From Acidovorax sp. 107 (lineage in GTDB: Bacteria; Pseudomonadota; Gammaproteobacteria; Burkholderiales; Burkholderiaceae_C): a stretch of 64,000 nt of DNA. The translations under genes and the position numbers were made by a program. Below are positions 56,314 through 64,000 of the stretch, piece after piece. Positions within the stretch are counted from its first letter, which is position 1; every line of letters starts with the position of its first letter. Under the pieces are notes generated by a model. That model saw only the letters and a program-made list of their open reading frames with translations. It made no database searches and was not told the origin of the DNA. Location: positions 3,924,001-3,988,000 of the forward strand of contig NZ_QBTZ01000001.1 in the NCBI RefSeq assembly GCF_003058055.1, read 5' to 3'.

Positions 56314-56371
56314 ATAAAAAAAGCTTCTAGCGCCTGATATACAAGCGCTAGAAGCTATGGTTTTAGGAGTG
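56314..56371. repeat. Dispersed palindromic repeat after the TRAP binding-protein gene
   Basis: This is the most regular copy: AGCTTCTAGCGC and GCGCTAGAAGCT form perfect 12-bp arms around an 11-base loop, followed by ATGGTTTTAGGAG. It doubles as a terminator. Confidence 0.8.
56315..56356 (-). terminator. Repeat-derived rho-independent terminator
   Basis: On the minus strand the 12-bp stem of the repeat copy is followed directly by a run of T residues, then ATGCC. It begins 21 bases after the stop of the TRAP substrate-binding-protein gene and should end that operon. Confidence 0.85.
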
Positions 56372-56376
56372 ATTTA

Positions 56377-57411
56377 TTACTTGCGTGCCGCAATCGCCTT
56401 TTCAGCCGCGGTCACCAGGTCGGCGCCGATCTGGCCCTTCCATTTGTCGTAGACGGGGCGGGTAGCCTTTACAAAGGCTTCGCGTTCGGCGGCTGACAGC
56501 TGCGTCACAGACACGCCGTTGGCGGCGATTTCCTTGAGCAGGGGCTTGTCGGCCTCCACCATGCCCTTGCGGGCGATGGCGATTTCTTCCTTGCCGGCGT
56601 CGATGGCGGCTTGCTTGACGATCTCGCGGTCGGCGGGCGTCCAGCTGTTCCAGATGTCCTTGTTCACCACGAACACCAGCGGGTCGTTCACGTAGCCCCA
56701 CATGGTGATGTGCTTCTGTGCCACGGTGTGCAGCTTGGCGGCCTGGTACACGGCGATGGGGTTCTCCTGGCCGTCCACGGCGCCGCTGGCAAACGCGGGC
56801 TGCGCGTCGGCCCAGCTCATCTGCGTGGGGTTGGCGCCCAGGGCGGTGAAGGTATCGAGGAACAGGGGCGAGCCCACCACACGGATCTTCAGGCCCTTGA
56901 GGTCAGCGGGGCTCTTGATGGCGAGCTTGGAGTTGGAGATTTCGCGGTAGCCGTTCTCGCCCCAGGCCAGGGGCATCACGCCCGCCTTGTCCAGGGTGGC
57001 GAAAATTTGCTTACCCACGTCGCCCTGCGTCACGGCGTCCACCGCGGCGTAGTTGGGGAACAGGAAGGGCAGCGAGAACAGGTTCAGGGCCTTGACCTGC
57101 GGCGACCAGTTGATGGTGGAGCCCACGGCCATGTCGATCACGCCCTGGCGCAGCGCGCTGAACTCGCGCGTCTGGTCGCCCTGGATCAGCGAGACGCCGG
57201 GGTACAGCTTGATGTTGATGCGGCCCTGGGTGCGCTCGCGCACTTTGTTAGCCCACAGCTCGCCGCCCTTGCCCCAGGGGAAGGCCGTGCCCAGCACCAG
57301 GGACATGCGGTATTCGCTCTTGTACGCGGTCTGGGCGATGGCGGCGGGGGCCGTGAAGGCCATGGCAGCGGCGGCGGCCACGGCAGAAGTGAGGAAGGTG
57401 CGCAGTTTCAT
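56377..57411 (-). CDS. dctP: TRAP transporter substrate-binding protein
   Basis: A 344-residue periplasmic protein with a signal peptide of about 26 residues ending APAAIAQ. It has the DctP features FPWGKGGELWANKVRERTQG and KSPADLKGLKIRVVGSPLFL, where the conserved Arg contacts a substrate carboxylate. It is the third gene of the TRAP operon, 80 bases after the large permease, with a repeat copy in the gap. The ligand is an organic acid of unknown identity. Confidence 0.93.
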   Translation of the reverse strand: MKLRTFLTSAVAAAAAMAFTAPAAIAQTAYKSEYRMSLVLGTAFPWGKGGELWANKVRERTQGRINIKLYPGVSLIQGDQTREFSALRQGVIDMAVGSTINWSPQVKALNLFSLPFLFPNYAAVDAVTQGDVGKQIFATLDKAGVMPLAWGENGYREISNSKLAIKSPADLKGLKIRVVGSPLFLDTFTALGANPTQMSWADAQPAFASGAVDGQENPIAVYQAAKLHTVAQKHITMWGYVNDPLVFVVNKDIWNSWTPADREIVKQAAIDAGKEEIAIARKGMVEADKPLLKEIAANGVSVTQLSAAEREAFVKATRPVYDKWKGQIGADLVTAAEKAIAARK

Positions 57412-57425
57412 TGTTTCAGTCTCCT

Positions 57426-57485
57426 TGCTATAAAAGATCCAGCTGCTAGCGCTTGTTGGTTATGCGCTAGCGGGCATTTCTACCA
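57426..57485. repeat. Dispersed palindromic repeat between TRAP genes
   Basis: The segment TGCTATAAAAGATCCAGCTG continues into CTAGCGC, then an 11-base loop and GCGCTAGCGGGCATTTC. It sits between the large permease and the binding-protein gene and may adjust expression of the latter. Confidence 0.7.
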
Positions 57486-57490
57486 ATATT

Positions 57491-58789
57491 TCAATAGCCC
57501 ATCTGGGCGGGCAGCCACAGCGCCAGTTGCGGGAAGGCGATCACCAGCACCATCACCAGGAACATGGCAAACAGCATCCAGCCCACCCAGCGCACGGTGG
57601 ACTCCATGCGCACACCGGCGATGCGGCACGACACCATGAGGTTCACGGCCAGCGGTGGGGTGAATTGGCCCAGGGCCACCTTCAGGGTCAGGATCACGCC
57701 AAACCACACCGGGTCCCAGTGGTAGTGGTTCATGATGGGCAGCAGCAGCGGCACAAAAATCAGGAAGATCGAAATGCCGTCGAGGAACATGCCCACGGTG
57801 ATCAGCAGCACGATGAGCAGCGCCAGCACACCGTATTCGCCCAGGCCCGAATTCACGATGGCGTTGGCGACCGGGTCGATCACGCCCAGCGTGGACAGCG
57901 AGTACGCAAAGATGCCCGCCAGCGAGACCACGATGAGGATCACGGCTGACAGCTCGCCCGATTCGCGCAGGATGGGGAACAGGTCGCGCACCTTGATCGT
58001 GCGGTGGATCACCATGCCCACGAACAGGCCGTAGAACACGGCCACCACGGCGGCCTCCGTCGGCGTGAACCAGCCCGCACGCATGCCGCCCAAAATCAGC
58101 ACCGGTGCGGCCAGGCCCCAGGTGGCCTCGCGCAGGCTCTTCCAGAACGGGGGGCGGGGCATGGTGGCTTCGAGCGCGCCCATCTTGTGTTTGCGCGCCA
58201 TCCACACGGCGGGCACGATGAGTGCCACGCCAGCCAGGACGCCGGGGATCATGCCGGCAGCAAACAACGCGGGCACCGAGGCACCGGGCACCAGCACCGA
58301 ATAGATGATGAAAGCGACGGATGGCGGGATCAGGATGTCGGTGGCGGCGGCTGCGCCCACCACGCTGGCAGAGAACGAGGGCGGGTAGCCCGCGCGCGAC
58401 ATGGCGGCGATCATCACGCCGCCCACAGCGGCTGCATTGGCCGGGCCCGAGCCCGAGATGCCGCCCAGAAACATGGCCACGGCAATGGCCACCAGCGGCA
58501 GCATGCCCGGGCCGCGCCCGACGATGGCCACGGCAAAGTTGACCAGGCGCAGCGCCACGCCCGAGCGATCAAAGATCGAGCCGACCAGCACAAACATCGG
58601 GATGGCCAGCAGCGGGTACTTGCCCAGGCCCGCATAGAAGTTTTGCGGCACGGCCAGCAAGCCAAACCACTGGCTGTCGGCATTGGCCAGCGCGATGGCG
58701 GCGGCGCCCGCCAGGCCCAGTGCGGCGCCAATCGGCACGCCGACAAACATCAGGCCCAGGAAGGCCACAAACAGGAGCGTCGCGATCAT
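57491..58789 (-). CDS. dctM: TRAP transporter large permease
   Basis: A 432-residue membrane protein with about twelve helices. It starts MIATLLFVAFLGLMFVGVPI, typical of DctM, and includes FLGGISGSGPANAAAVGGVM, PPSVAFIIYSVLVPGASVP and QFTPPLAVNLMVSCRIAGV. It forms the sodium-driven translocation channel with the small permease. Its start overlaps the small-permease stop by four bases. Confidence 0.95.
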   Translation of the reverse strand: MIATLLFVAFLGLMFVGVPIGAALGLAGAAAIALANADSQWFGLLAVPQNFYAGLGKYPLLAIPMFVLVGSIFDRSGVALRLVNFAVAIVGRGPGMLPLVAIAVAMFLGGISGSGPANAAAVGGVMIAAMSRAGYPPSFSASVVGAAAATDILIPPSVAFIIYSVLVPGASVPALFAAGMIPGVLAGVALIVPAVWMARKHKMGALEATMPRPPFWKSLREATWGLAAPVLILGGMRAGWFTPTEAAVVAVFYGLFVGMVIHRTIKVRDLFPILRESGELSAVILIVVSLAGIFAYSLSTLGVIDPVANAIVNSGLGEYGVLALLIVLLITVGMFLDGISIFLIFVPLLLPIMNHYHWDPVWFGVILTLKVALGQFTPPLAVNLMVSCRIAGVRMESTVRWVGWMLFAMFLVMVLVIAFPQLALWLPAQMGY

Positions 58790-59349
58790 GCTTGGGGCTC
58801 CTGTGAGCGAGCATCAGCGCCATCGACCTTGCTGCGGCTGCGGCGGATGAACAGGCCCACGGCACGCGCCGTGATGAGGGCCGAGAACACGGGTAGCCAG
58901 ACCGAGTACCACCACTGCGGCACGCCAATGCCGGGCGAGGTTTCGCCAAAGCGGTAGTCGTCCCACACCACCCGCACGCTCAGCACGGCAATCACGCCGA
59001 ACAGCAGGGCCACGGTGGCCGCGCCCAGCATGGCCAGGCGCTTGCTGCGCAGGGCAGAGCCGCCCTCGGCAAAGTATTCGATGCGGATGTGCTGGTCGCG
59101 CGCCACGGCGGCAGAGCCCGCGATGAGTGCCAGCGCGATCATCAGGAACACGGAGATTTCTTCGGTCCAGGCGAAAGACGAATTGGTGAAATAGCGCACC
59201 AGCACGTTGGCAAAGGTGATGAGTGCGAGGGCCGCCATGACGATGACGGTGAGCCAGTCTTCAAGGCGCAGCGAGCGGGGCTCGGCCTCGGGACTCGCAG
59301 CGCAGGGCAATGCGTCGTTCGCAGGCCCTTGGGGGGAGGAGGAGGACAT
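58786..59349 (-). CDS. dctQ: TRAP transporter small permease
   Basis: A 187-residue membrane protein with four hydrophobic segments. The DctQ pattern WLTVIVMAALALITFANVLV and FTNSSFAWTEEISVFLMIAL is clear, and the C-terminus carries a basic Arg/Lys-rich tail. The ATG at 59349 is preferred; a TTG at 59373 would add eight residues. It is the first gene of the TRAP operon, opposite the LysR gene. Confidence 0.9.
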   Translation of the reverse strand: MSSSSPQGPANDALPCAASPEAEPRSLRLEDWLTVIVMAALALITFANVLVRYFTNSSFAWTEEISVFLMIALALIAGSAAVARDQHIRIEYFAEGGSALRSKRLAMLGAATVALLFGVIAVLSVRVVWDDYRFGETSPGIGVPQWWYSVWLPVFSALITARAVGLFIRRSRSKVDGADARSQEPQA

Positions 59350-59567
59350 GGGGCAGGGGAAGGAGGAGAACAAACACGGGGGGCATGCAGGTCGCCCTGC
59401 CCGGCAGTGTTGTGCACCAGGGGCCTCGACGCGGAGCGCTGTAGGCGCTGCTTTCTATTATGCGATGTGTTGCTATGCATGCACACCATTGGTGCGCTGT
59501 GTCAGCACTGTGTAAACCCTCATGCCACCACGCTGCGCGCTTCAGGCGCCGCGCGGATAATGCGCCG

Positions 59568-60500
59568 ATGGAAACCAAGTGGCTTGAAGATTTCGTCAGT
59601 CTTGCGGAAACCCGCAGCTTCAGCCGGTCAGCGCAGCTGCGGCATGTGACCCAGCCTGCGTTCTCGCGGCGGATCCAGGCGCTCGAGGCCTGGGCAGGCA
59701 CCGACCTGGTGGACCGAAGCTCCTACCCCACGCGCCTCACCCCTGCCGGCAAGACGCTGTACGACCAAGCCCTGGAAATGCTCCAGTCGCTGCAGAACAC
59801 GCGCGCCATGCTGCGCGCGCACACCAGCGCGGGCAGGGACATGATCGAGTTCGCCGTGCCCCATACGCTGGCGTTCACGTTCTTCCCGGCCTGGGTGTCC
59901 AGCCTGCACGACAAGTTCGGCCCGTTCAAGAGCCGCCTGATTGCTTTGAACGTGCATGACGCGGTGATGCGCCTGGTCGAAGGCGGGTGCGACCTGCTGA
60001 TTGCCTACCACCACCCTTCGCAGCCTTTTCAGCTCGACGCCGACCGTTATGAAATGGTCAGCCTGGGGCAGGAAGTGCTGTCGCCCTACAGCAAGGCCGA
60101 CGCCGATGGCCAGCCCGTGCATCGCCTGCCGGGCCGCGCGGGGCAGCCGCTGCCCTACCTGGGTTACGCGCCCGGCGCTTACCTGGGGCGGGTGACCGAA
60201 CTCATCCTCAAGCAATCGCAAACGCCCATCCACCTGGAGCGGGTGTACGAGACCGACATGGCCGAAGGCCTCAAGGCCATGGCGCTGGAAGGGCATGGTG
60301 TGGCCTTCCTGCCCCACAGTGCCGTGAAGAAGGAACTGCGCTCGCGCCGCCTGGTCAGTGCCGCCCCCCCGGACACCGAGGGCCTGCAGATGACCATGGA
60401 TGTGCGCGCCTACCGCGAAAAGCCCAACGGCAAGGACACCCCCAAAGGCACGGCGCAGGCGCTGTGGAACTACCTGCAGGCCCAAGCGGCCTCATGCTAA
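59568..60500 (+). CDS. LysR-family regulator, HypT/YjiE-like
   Basis: A 310-residue LysR regulator. The HTH is FVSLAETRSFSRSAQLRHVT with QPAFSRRIQALE. The effector domain (about 90-300) has EFAVPHTLAFTFFPAWVSSL and DLLIAYHHPSQPFQLDADRY. The tyrosine/histidine-rich middle resembles HypT (YjiE) relatives, though its ligand here is unknown. It diverges from the TRAP operon and precedes the glutamate-type binding-protein genes, so it may control either. The ATG at 59568 starts the HTH with the usual short leader. Confidence 0.88.
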   Translation: METKWLEDFVSLAETRSFSRSAQLRHVTQPAFSRRIQALEAWAGTDLVDRSSYPTRLTPAGKTLYDQALEMLQSLQNTRAMLRAHTSAGRDMIEFAVPHTLAFTFFPAWVSSLHDKFGPFKSRLIALNVHDAVMRLVEGGCDLLIAYHHPSQPFQLDADRYEMVSLGQEVLSPYSKADADGQPVHRLPGRAGQPLPYLGYAPGAYLGRVTELILKQSQTPIHLERVYETDMAEGLKAMALEGHGVAFLPHSAVKKELRSRRLVSAAPPDTEGLQMTMDVRAYREKPNGKDTPKGTAQALWNYLQAQAASC

Positions 60501-60681
60501 GGGTAAATACGGACATAAACAGTTTGCATAGTTGTGCGCGCAAACGGCATTGGAATTTCACCGTAACGACACGTACAGTCTGCGCCATCGCCGGATCGGT
60601 GGACAGCAGCGTGTGCCTTGGCAGGGCCCCACGGTGGCACGAAGATTGCAAACCCGGTTCATTCCTTCACAGAGGCATCGT

Positions 60682-61578
60682 ATGAAAGTTCAGCATTGGG
60701 GATTGGCCTGGGGCCTCGCAGCACTGTGCTGCGCGGCCGGTGCGTCTGCGCAGGCCAGCGTGCTGGAGCGCGTGGCTGGCGGCGGCAAGCTGGTCATCGC
60801 CTACCGTGAATCCTCGGTGCCTTTCTCGTACATCGACAGCCAGTCGGGCAAGCCCGTGGGCTATGCGCTGGACCTGTGTCTGCGCATGGCCGAACTGGTG
60901 CGCAAGAAGACTGGCAAGAAGGACATGGAGGTCGAGCTGGTGCCTGTCACACCGGCCAACCGCATCGCCGTGATCGAGCAGGGCAAGGCCGACATGGAGT
61001 GCGGCTCCACCACCAACAATGCCGAGCGGCGCCAGAAGGTGGCCTTCACCATTCCCCATTTCATCACCGGCGCGCGGCTGCTGGTCAAATCCGCCAGCAA
61101 CATCGACCGCGTGGAAGACCTCAACGGCAAAAAGCTGGTGTCCACCAAAGGCACGACGCCGCTGAAGGCGGCCGACCAGGCCAATCGCGAGCGCCTGATG
61201 GGCATCACCATCGTCGAGGCGCCAGACCATGCCAAGGCGGTCGAGATGGTCGAAAAAGGCGAGGCCGACGCGTTTGTCATGGACGACGTGCTTCTGTATG
61301 GCCTGGCCGCAGGGCGGCCCGACCCCAAGGCACTCAAGGTGGTGGGCCGCTTCATGACCACTGAGCCGCTGGCCATCATGCTGTCCAAGAATGACCCCGA
61401 GTTCAAAAAGCTGGTGGACGAGGAAATGCGCCGCCTGATCACCAGCCGCGAGATTTACCCGATCTACGACAAGTGGTTCAACAAGCCCATCCCGCCCAAC
61501 AACACCGTGCTGAACCTCCCGGTCAGTTACTTGTTGCGCGACTTCTGGAAATACCCTACCGACCAGGTTCCGTTCTGA
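60682..61578 (+). CDS. gltI: Glutamate/aspartate-type ABC substrate-binding protein, first copy
   Basis: A 298-residue periplasmic binding protein with a signal peptide of about 25 residues ending ASAQ. The motif DMECGSTTNNAERRQ and DAFVMDDVLLYGL match the GltI family, and TPLKAADQANRERL lies in the second lobe. It is one of two tandem GltI-like genes; this copy diverges more from the typical protein. The ATG at 60682 places the signal peptide at the N-terminus. Confidence 0.9.
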   Translation: MKVQHWGLAWGLAALCCAAGASAQASVLERVAGGGKLVIAYRESSVPFSYIDSQSGKPVGYALDLCLRMAELVRKKTGKKDMEVELVPVTPANRIAVIEQGKADMECGSTTNNAERRQKVAFTIPHFITGARLLVKSASNIDRVEDLNGKKLVSTKGTTPLKAADQANRERLMGITIVEAPDHAKAVEMVEKGEADAFVMDDVLLYGLAAGRPDPKALKVVGRFMTTEPLAIMLSKNDPEFKKLVDEEMRRLITSREIYPIYDKWFNKPIPPNNTVLNLPVSYLLRDFWKYPTDQVPF

Positions 61579-61694
61579 CTAATATCCCTGGTCGCGTGTT
61601 ACCCCTTTTTGGAGTGCGGTCCTGACGGGTTACCCCCCGCAGGCGCCTGTCTCTAAAATCCCCCCCTTTTCGTTTTCAACACAAGGAGATCCCT

Positions 61695-62594
61695 ATGAAG
61701 AAGCATCTGCTCGCGGTTGCCGTGACCGCCTTGGCTGCAGGCACCGTATTTGCCCAAGCCAATGACACTTTGGCCAAGATCAAGGCCTCCGGCAGCGTGA
61801 CGCTGGGCGTGCGTGAGTCTTCGGGTCTTTCGTACACGCTGGGCAACGGCAAGTACGTTGGTTTTCACACCGAAATGGGCGAGATCGTCCTGCATGACAT
61901 CCAGAAGCAACTGGGCCTGTCCAAGCTGGACATCAAGTACCAGCCCGTGACCTCGCAAAACCGCATCCCCCTGGTGACCAACGGTACCGTGGACCTGGAG
62001 TGCGGCTCCACCACCAACAACGCCGCCCGCCAGAAGGACGTGGCTTTTGCCGTGACCACCTACGTGGAAGAAGTGCGCACCGTGGTGAAGGCCAATTCGG
62101 GCATCACCTCGATCAAGGACCTGAACGGCAAGACCGTGGCGACCACCACCGGCACAACCTCGGTGCAGACCCTGCGCAAGCACGAACGCGCTGGCGGCAT
62201 CGACTTCAAGGAAGTGTTTGGCAAGGACCACGCTGACAGCTTCCTGATGCTGGAAACGGGCCGTGCCGACGCCTTCGTGATGGACGGTTCCATCCTGGCT
62301 GCCAACGTTTCCAAGTCCAAGAACCCCGCCGACTACAAGATCGTGGGCGAAGTGCTGTCGGTGGAACCCATCGCTTGCATGCTGCGCAAGGACGACGCTG
62401 CGTTCAAGAAGGCCGTGGATGACTCCATCAAGCGCCAGATCGCCGACGGTTCGCTGGCCAAGCTGTACGACAAGTGGTTCATGCAGCCCGTGCCACCGAC
62501 CAACACCAAGATCGGCCTGCCGATGTCGGACGCTACCAAGGCTGCGTGGGCCTCGCCTAACGACAAGCCGATGGAAGACTACGCCAAGAAGTAA
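61695..62594 (+). CDS. gltI: Glutamate/aspartate-type ABC substrate-binding protein, second copy
   Basis: A 299-residue binding protein with a signal peptide of about 21 residues ending AGTVFAQ. It shows the GltI hallmarks DLECGSTTNNAARQKDVAFA and ATTTGTTSVQTLRKHERA, and DAFVMDGSILAAN. An AAGGAGATCCC ribosome binding site precedes the ATG. It is followed by a terminator and then the gltJ and gltK permeases, the usual order for this importer. This copy is closer to the E. coli-type protein than the first. Confidence 0.95.
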   Translation: MKKHLLAVAVTALAAGTVFAQANDTLAKIKASGSVTLGVRESSGLSYTLGNGKYVGFHTEMGEIVLHDIQKQLGLSKLDIKYQPVTSQNRIPLVTNGTVDLECGSTTNNAARQKDVAFAVTTYVEEVRTVVKANSGITSIKDLNGKTVATTTGTTSVQTLRKHERAGGIDFKEVFGKDHADSFLMLETGRADAFVMDGSILAANVSKSKNPADYKIVGEVLSVEPIACMLRKDDAAFKKAVDDSIKRQIADGSLAKLYDKWFMQPVPPTNTKIGLPMSDATKAAWASPNDKPMEDYAKK

Positions 62595-62610
62595 TCTTTG
62601 CAACGCTTGT

Positions 62611-62646
62611 GCCCCTTCGGCCAACCGGTTTGAAGGGGCTTTTTTG
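62611..62646 (+). terminator. Terminator between gltI and gltJ
   Basis: GCCCCTTC (62611-62618) pairs with GAAGGGGC (62632-62639) and is followed by seven T residues. It lies 17 bases after the gltI stop and probably keeps binding-protein expression higher than that of the permeases. Confidence 0.9.
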
Positions 62647-62702
62647 TTGGGTCGGCCAAGGGTGGCGCCCAACGCATAACCAGAAATTAAAGGGGTGCTC
62701 CT

Positions 62703-63461
62703 ATGAGTTGGGATTGGCAGGTGTTCTGCCAGGACACCATGGACCGGGAAGTGGTACAGGGCTGCTTTGGCAAGGGCGGCGATATCACCTACCTGGACTG
62801 GATGCTGTCGGCCTGGGGCTGGACGGTGTCCGTTTCGCTGCTGGCCTTGCTGCTGGCGCTTGTGCTGGGTTCATTCATCGGTACGCTGCGCACCTTGCAG
62901 GATCGCCCGATGATCGTCCGACTGGGCAATGCCTGGGTCGAGCTGTTTCGCAATATTCCGCTGCTGGTGCAGATCTTCCTGTGGTACCACGTGCTGCCCA
63001 GCCTGTTCCCGGTGCTGCGGGGCGTGCCCGGTTTTGCGCTGGTGGTGCTGGCGCTGGGCTTCTTCACCTCGGCACGGATTGCCGAGCAGGTGCGCTCGGG
63101 CATCCAGGCCCTGCCACGCGGCCAGCGTTATGCCGGTCTGGCCATGGGCTTCACCACGTTCCAGACCTACCGCTATGTGCTGCTGCCCATGGCGTTTCGC
63201 ATCATCATCCCGCCGCTGACCAGCGAGACGATGAACATCTTCAAGAATTCGTCCGTGGCGTTTGCGGTGTCGGTGGCCGAACTCACCATGTTCGCCATGC
63301 AGGCGCAGGAAGAGACCTCGCGCGGTATCGAGGTCTATCTGGCAGTGACCACGCTGTACATCATCTCGGCGTTTGCGATCAACCGCATCATGGCCTTCAT
63401 TGAAAAGCGCGCACGCATCCCGGGCATGGTCGTGAGTGGCGCGGCCGGAGGGGGGCATTGA
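62703..63461 (+). CDS. gltJ: Glutamate/aspartate ABC transporter permease, GltJ
   Basis: A 252-residue permease with the His/Glu/Gln-type ABC fold. The N-terminal 30 residues (MSWDWQVFCQDTMDREVVQG) form the periplasmic leader seen in GltJ proteins. The EAA-like loop reads EQVRSGIQALPRGQRYAGLA, where it contacts the ATPase. It pairs with GltK, whose ATG lies one base after its stop. Confidence 0.94.
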   Translation: MSWDWQVFCQDTMDREVVQGCFGKGGDITYLDWMLSAWGWTVSVSLLALLLALVLGSFIGTLRTLQDRPMIVRLGNAWVELFRNIPLLVQIFLWYHVLPSLFPVLRGVPGFALVVLALGFFTSARIAEQVRSGIQALPRGQRYAGLAMGFTTFQTYRYVLLPMAFRIIIPPLTSETMNIFKNSSVAFAVSVAELTMFAMQAQEETSRGIEVYLAVTTLYIISAFAINRIMAFIEKRARIPGMVVSGAAGGGH

Positions 63462-63462
63462 T

Positions 63463-64000
63463 ATGAATCTCGATTTCTCCTTCTACAACTGGGACCTGAT
63501 CTCCAACTTCGTGCTCAAGGGGCTGTACTTCAGCCTGATCCTCACGCTGGTGGCCACCATTGGGGGCGTGCTGTTCGGCACCGTGCTGGCGCTGATGCGC
63601 CTGTCGGGCAAGAAGTGGCTCGATGTGCCCGCCACCATCTACGTCAACGGCATGCGCTCCATTCCGCTGGTGATGGTGATCCTGTGGTTCTTCCTGCTGG
63701 TGCCGGCCATCATTGGCCGCCCCATTGGCGCGGAAGTGTCGGCGGTCGTCACCTTCATCGCCTTTGAGGCGGCGTACTTCAGCGAAATCATGCGCGCCGG
63801 TATCCAGTCCATCCCGCGCGGGCAGGTGTATGCCGGTCAGGCGCTGGGCATGACGTACAGCCAGAACATGAAGCTCGTGGTGCTGCCCCAGGCGTTCCGC
63901 AACATGCTGCCCGTGCTGCTCACGCAGACCATCATCCTGTTCCAGGACACGTCGCTGGTGTATGCCATCGGTGCCTACGACATGCTCAAGGGCTTTGAAG
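63463..64000 (+). CDS. gltK: Glutamate/aspartate ABC transporter permease, GltK (cut by window end)
   Basis: The first 179 codons of a permease that runs beyond the right edge. It starts MNLDFSFYNWDLISNFVLKG and has YVNGMRSIPLVMVILWFFLL and the EAA loop EIMRAGIQSIPRGQVYAGQA. It overlaps the end of gltJ closely and should be followed by the ATPase gene gltL outside the window. No frameshift is seen in the visible part. Confidence 0.94.
   Translation, partial: MNLDFSFYNWDLISNFVLKGLYFSLILTLVATIGGVLFGTVLALMRLSGKKWLDVPATIYVNGMRSIPLVMVILWFFLLVPAIIGRPIGAEVSAVVTFIAFEAAYFSEIMRAGIQSIPRGQVYAGQALGMTYSQNMKLVVLPQAFRNMLPVLLTQTIILFQDTSLVYAIGAYDMLKGFE

Larger units (their letters stand above)
55872..56376. 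other. Regulatory region upstream of the lactate operon
   Basis: Some 500 bases without a gene between lldP and the TRAP binding-protein gene. It holds two LldR-like operators (56062-56074 and 56177-56191), a possible minus-strand promoter between them, and a repeat-derived terminator at 56315-56356. The part from 55900 to 56050 shows no feature I recognise. Confidence 0.7.

Overview
The window is high-G+C, densely coded DNA with long overlapping operons. It lacks tRNA, rRNA, CRISPR, phage genes and insertion sequences with transposases. Gene content and dispersed repeats of the GCTAGCGC...GCGCTAG type point to a betaproteobacterium of the Comamonadaceae (Acidovorax or a close relative). That assignment is inference from gene families and repeat style, not from a database search.

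Layout. (1) 0.3-6 kb: surface-glycan genes, namely a 1249-residue methyltransferase/glycosyltransferase fusion, a family 2 glycosyltransferase and a WecA/MraY-type glycosylphosphotransferase. (2) 6-10 kb: argB, a TctD/TctE-type two-component pair and slmA. (3) 10.2-20.3 kb: a TetR-led fatty acid beta-oxidation operon (acyl-CoA dehydrogenase, a DUF2147 secreted protein, a FadN-type bifunctional enzyme, two thioesterases, a thiolase, an alpha/beta hydrolase and an enoyl-CoA hydratase). (4) 20.35-21.3 kb: a non-coding stretch filled by a roughly 670-bp, deeply palindromic, MITE-like element. (5) 21.35-30.8 kb: a second TetR-led operon resembling the acyclic-terpene (atu) or leucine (liu) acyl-CoA carboxylase clusters, ending in a beta-keto acid cleavage enzyme. 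(6) 30.8-32.2 kb: a strong palindrome and an AT-richer island with an unknown HEPN-like protein. (7) 32.2-45.9 kb: a thiolase and FadB/FadJ-type enzyme, an acyl-CoA dehydrogenase, a Liv-type ABC importer whose operon includes an acyl-CoA synthetase, a hydratase and a thioesterase. (8) 46-50.5 kb: bactofilin, YciA-like thioesterase, ATM1-type ABC exporter, 2-hydroxyacid dehydrogenase and MazG-like pyrophosphohydrolase. (9) 50.5-56.4 kb: the lactate operon lldP-lldR-lldD-dld with two LldR-like operators. (10) 56.4-64 kb: a TRAP transporter, a LysR regulator and a glutamate/aspartate ABC importer cut off by the window end.

The central theme is uptake, CoA activation and oxidation of carboxylic acids. 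A shared near-palindromic motif (core CAAAG-N6-GCTT) lies upstream of the atu-like TetR gene, the acyl-CoA dehydrogenase at 36-37 kb and the Liv-type importer/acyl-CoA synthetase operon. I infer that one TetR protein coordinates import, activation, dehydrogenation, carboxylation, hydration and cleavage of a branched or terpenoid-like acid. A second motif (AACGA-N4-TCGTT) links the first TetR gene with the importer's binding-protein gene.

Other unusual items are copies of the dispersed palindromic repeat inserted in frame inside a histidine kinase and a biotin carboxylase, and a 38-codon ORF that copies the first nine codons of the biotin carboxylase and sits directly ahead of it.
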